Part shown: piece after piece, positions 7,615 to 10,134 of the stretch
How the letters are laid out: every line of letters begins with the position of its first letter
Numbering within the stretch: position 1 is the first letter of the stretch
Notes under the pieces: generated by a model
Databases searched by the model: none
Told to the model about the DNA's origin: nothing
Seen by the model: only the letters and a program-made list of their open reading frames with translations
Program-made: the position numbers and the translations under genes
Assembly: GCA_035591015.1 (NCBI GenBank)
Contig: JAXIUW010234507.1
Span: 1 to 10,134 of the forward strand
Source: Cephalothrix simula
Lineage: Eukaryota > Nemertea > Palaeonemertea > Archinemertea > Cephalotrichidae
Direction of reading: 5' to 3'
Length of the DNA: 10,134 bases

Positions 7615-7660
7615 CAAATTTAGAAGGTATTATGGAGATCCAGAAAGCCGATGCCGCCAT
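7615..7660 (-). CDS. Possible first coding exon (strong Kozak ATG)
   Basis: On the minus strand, AACAAACATGGCGGC gives an ATG with A at -3 and G at +4, a strong animal Kozak context, in a short GC-richer patch. The frame reads MAASAFWISIIPSKF and then meets TTTG|GTACAAAT, a usable donor in phase 1. Joined to an acceptor at 6398, the G plus AA gives Glu and continues ELLKDFLNG. An alternative donor AAAT|GTATTA, three codons later, is phase 0 and would join the 6429 acceptor instead. Unspliced, the frame stops at 7600-7598. The same stretch is also open on the plus strand (short frame from 7632), so the coding direction is not secure. A TATAA lies about 20 bp upstream of the ATG, too close for a normal core promoter. 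No family is recognised. Confidence 0.28.
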
Positions 7661-7768
7661 GTTTGTTGAAAATGTTATACACTTTGGAGATTAAATCAAG
7701 ACGATAAAAAGCACTAGATCACTTTTGAGTTTTCAAAATAATACCCATCTTAGCAAGCCTATAATTCT

Positions 7769-8036
7769 GAGACACCCTGGATGTGCATGCGCAGTCGTAA
7801 AAATCAGAATAAGAATGCGCACATACCAAATCATACATTGGCATTTGATTTAGTGTATGGCATACGGTTATTTAATAAGAGTTGGATTTCTTATACGAAC
7901 AAATAACAAATAACAAATCTCGAAATCAGATTTTCTGATTTTAAAATGCGCTTTCAAATGCCGACGCAAGATTTAGCATTTGCGCATTTGGACAATGCTT
8001 TTTACACCTGCACATGCGTTTGTGTGTATGTGTCTC
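7769..8036. mobile_element. Palindromic MITE-like element with ~80-bp arms
   Basis: Left arm 7769-7848 and inverted right arm 8036-7954 share GAGACAC at the tips, TGCATGCGCAG-like sequence, GTAAAAA, ATGCGCA.AT, AAATC.T and GGCATTTGA at the inner edge, with small indels. The spacer (7849-7953) holds a perfect triple of AACAAAT (7898-7918) and a stem AAATCAGA-TTT-TCTGATTT. No transposase fits. Flanks show no obvious target duplication. Confidence 0.65.
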
Positions 8037-8051
8037 GGAACTTTAAATAGG

Positions 8052-8085
8052 GAGGATTTTTCTTTCACCATCTCTAAAAATCCTC
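8052..8085. repeat. Perfect 10-bp hairpin just outside the palindromic element
   Basis: GAGGATTTTT (8052-8061) pairs with AAAAATCCTC (8076-8085) around a 14-base loop; in RNA, G-U pairs would extend the stem by about three. No U-run follows, so it is not a bacterial-type terminator. Function unknown. Confidence 0.5.
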
Positions 8086-8978
8086 TTTCAAACTGAAGTT
8101 TGGTATCATAATTCAAGGCTGATCCTAGGACACAGTGTCTTGATGTGTTTAATCCACTTTCTTATGCTATATAGACATAAAGATTGATTTATTCTAAAGA
8201 AACTAATTGGACATTAGACGTAGGAAAGTCTTCCTTTTTGAAAAGAACTTTTCAAGGTATCATGATCAATTGGAGACCAATTTCTTGGAGACTAAGCGCC
8301 CCTAAAAAACCAGTCAATACTGCTTTTAAGGAATGCAATCTAATCTAAATCCGTCTTTCTCAGCCAAGGATCAAATTAATTCCAATTTACCTAAAAGTCA
8401 TTAAGCGGGGGACGAAAATTGATCAACATTTTATTTGACAAGCGGCTGGTAAAACATTCAAGCAATAACAGTACAGTATAGACAAAAATAATAGGTTCAA
8501 ATTTCGTCAGACGAAAAGAAAAGAAAAACGTGATTTGGGAGGCTAAAGCGATTGTCTAAACTTTCATCGAACGGCGTGCACGACGATATCGTAAAATGCT
8601 AAACGGATATACCGTACATTTTTTGGACTCAAAAATTTTAAATCGTTTTTCATTGTTTTAAAACGACTAATAACGCTCATGGAACGATTGACCAACAACC
8701 GGTGATAAAATGTCAAGTATTTTTAGACTTTTTGCTGCATTTAATTTTATGTTACGAACAACTGCAAAGCGTTTCCCGATGGTTAAGTGCAATTGCATTT
8801 CCTTCTGTTTCGCGTAGATTGCCAAACGTGTTTCTCGAAGACCGAGGAACGATTATATTCCTTTGTATTGCGACAATGTTGCATATCAACAGCGTTGATT
8901 TCACTTGCGACTCGTCTAAGTAACGCTGGAGAAGAAATTTACTTTCAAATTCGGACTTCGTAATGAATGATTCTAATT
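8086..8978. other. Non-coding stretch, no supported gene
   Basis: Both strands have moderately long frames around 8702-9072, but they overlap head-on, and the minus one runs into the transposon-like repeat at 8979-9236, so neither is credible as a gene. The 8540-8930 part has more CpG than its surroundings, which could mark a younger insertion or an unmethylated patch. GACACAGTGTC at 8129-8139 is a small palindrome. Confidence 0.35.
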
Positions 8979-9236
8979 CAGGGTGGCGCCACTGTTCCAA
9001 GATTTTCATTTTCCCTGATTTCCAGGACACTTCGCAAAAAATCTTGACTCTTTTCAGCCAACACGTTAGCAAAGATTTTTATGTAAAGAGACAATTATTT
9101 ATTGCGGAAACCCTTGAACAATAAAATTCCCCTGACTATGTCACTTTTATGAAATTCCCTGACTTTTCCGTGACCTTTGAAGGCCAAATTAAAATTCCCT
9201 GACTTTTCCCTGATTTCCAGGTGAGCGGTCACCCTG
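8979..9236. mobile_element. CAGGGTG-ended MITE (hAT-like) with TAATT duplication
   Basis: The left end CAGGGTGGCGCCACTG and inverted right end CAGGGTGACCGCTCACC share CAGGGTG tips. TAATT(C) flanks both sides (8974-8978 and 9237-9241), fitting a 5-bp target duplication. Inside, the word TTCCCTGA with variants recurs: CCCTGATTTCCAGG near 9014, CCCTGACTATG near 9130, TTCCCTGACTTTTCC near 9153 and 9196. This layout matches a repeat type I recall as widespread in invertebrate genomes. CAGGG tips suggest hAT, but a 5-bp duplication is unusual for classical hAT (8 bp). It is non-autonomous at 258 bp. Confidence 0.75.
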
Positions 9237-10134
9237 TAATTCTGTATATGTTTCTTTTTTTGAAAAATTCATCTTTCAAAATCAATATTTTGACTCATTT
9301 ATTTGACTCATTTATGCTATTACGGGCCACAAACGTAGTTGTATTAAGCGTGAGTTTTAAAACCCTGCATCATTTGTTTTTCGATTTATCATTAGAACTT
9401 TCCACTGGAGAGACTCGGATCACTGAGGCAATCTTTAAATTCCTGATGATAAATGATAAAGGCTTGCGATTTGGCACATTTGATGAGAAAAGGACTACGA
9501 AAACCCAAGTTCTATCAATAGCGGATCAATCAAGTAAACATAAATGTTTCTATTCCATTTACATAGGAGCTTCTAAGCAAAAATAGTAGGAGAATGAGAT
9601 GTAAAAATTTTCGCTTTTACACATTTGACACGAAAACAAAGATTAAGAAACTTGATCTGAAACTGATAGGAATGATGGACCGAGATTTAAGAAAGTTTAA
9701 GAAATTGAAGAATCCCTGAGAGATCAAAGCAGACCTGATTCAATAGATATTTTAATAAAGAAATGTAACTGAAATTCGTTGACCCTAACTGAGTTTTTGA
9801 ATATATATCATTTTTTCACTAAAATAAACATGTAAGTGCGATACCCAAGTAGTTTTCACTTTCACTGATCAATATATCTAGATGTACCAGTATCTAGTAC
9901 ATGTAGCACATGTATCAATCGATTATCAATCAATAATTAATCGATATTTTGAAAATAATATTTATCTGTTGAATGACCTTAACTTGCAAATGTGGCCTTG
10001 GTGGGGGGAAAATAGTTAAAAAATTGCGAGCCAATTTTCAGGTTTTTTTTTTTTAAATTTTCAAAACATAGATTTTTTTTTAGTTTTTAATTTTAACAGT
10101 AACATTCTAGAACATAAAAATAAACTGTTTAAAT
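9237..10134. other. Non-coding stretch with a coding-like fossil and AT-rich tail
   Basis: A plus frame open to 9586 starts inside the transposon-like repeat, so its start is not genuine. Its part from about 9379 to 9530 looks protein-like on both strands (plus: ELSTGETRITEAIFKFL; minus: NRKPLSFIIRNLKIASVIR). A 13-bp tandem duplication TTGACTCATTTAT (9290-9302, 9303-9315) interrupts it. This may be a decayed transposon coding fragment. The tail holds T12 at 10043-10054 and nothing else recognised. Confidence 0.35.
9918..9945. repeat. Small AT-rich hairpin
   Basis: ATCGATTA (9918-9925) is exactly inverted as TAATCGAT (9938-9945) across 12 bases. Just upstream, ACATGTA-type palindromes and repeated TATCTAG words cluster (9876-9915). 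Confidence 0.5.

Noticed and set aside
8052-8085. Intrinsic terminator
   Set aside because: No U-run follows the stem, and the context is eukaryotic.
8702-8923. 73-codon plus-strand frame
   Set aside because: No acceptor, donor or family resemblance; it overlaps the minus frame in CpG-richer non-coding DNA.
8752-9072. 106-codon minus-strand frame (contains EQWRHPELES)
   Set aside because: Its first third is the antisense of the CAGGGTG repeat, and the rest overlaps an opposite-strand frame; there is no sign of a real gene.
9221-9586. 121-codon plus-strand frame as a gene
   Set aside because: The ATG lies inside the terminal repeat of the element at 8979-9236, and a 13-bp tandem duplication shifts the frame inside it. 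Only the middle part is kept as a possible fossil.

Overview
This window looks like animal nuclear DNA, probably from a marine invertebrate and possibly a mollusc. It is AT-rich, has no long open frames and no bacterial-style operons. The only convincing coding signal is short pieces bounded by splice sites. The palindromic word ACATGTA recurs (near 630, 1371, 2731, 4769, 7453, 9899), which I associate with bivalve genomes; that is an impression, not a measurement. No rRNA, tRNA, CRISPR array or complete recognisable gene was found.

The minus strand carries a probable multi-exon gene of unrecognised family. Two exons are well supported. One is 5499-5236, with acceptor TTTATAG and donor GGAG|GTAGT. 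The other is 3326-3217, with acceptor TTTTACAG and either donor CAG|GTACAT or an in-frame stop at 3204-3202. Both are entered in phase 1, and joining them keeps the frame. They encode a polar, acidic-then-basic, probably disordered region. Both exons open with the same acidic motif FD[S/T]D[D/E]E, so the second could descend from, or be an alternative to, the first. Two weaker candidates lie upstream: an exon ending at 6301 with a perfect GTAAGT donor, and a possible first exon at 7660-7615 with a strong Kozak ATG. The phases from 7615 to 6398 fit, but from 6301 (phase 0) to 5499 (phase 1) they do not, so either an exon is missing or these are two genes.

The rest is dominated by short inverted-repeat elements, read here as non-autonomous DNA transposon remnants (MITEs or foldback elements): 1092-1185, 1939-2186, 2322-3172 (nested, the largest), 3768-3846, 4519-4640 (candidate duplication CAGCAT), 4976-5123, 7239-7371, 7769-8036 and 8979-9236 (CAGGGTG ends, TAATT duplication). 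Little sequence is shared between them, so they look like separate families. A 42-bp tandem duplication lies at 1481-1564, and smaller hairpins at 6697-6734, 8052-8085 and 9918-9945.

Region by region: 1-1900 is non-coding with small repeats; 1900-3200 holds two palindromic elements; 3200-5500 holds the two best exons, separated by an intron carrying three small palindromes; 5500-7660 is intron-like with two weaker exon candidates; 7660-10134 is repeat-rich non-coding DNA. I see no new enzymatic or defence system. The points most worth following are the duplicated acidic exon, the nested foldback element 45 bp beyond the last exon, and the density of unrelated palindromic elements.
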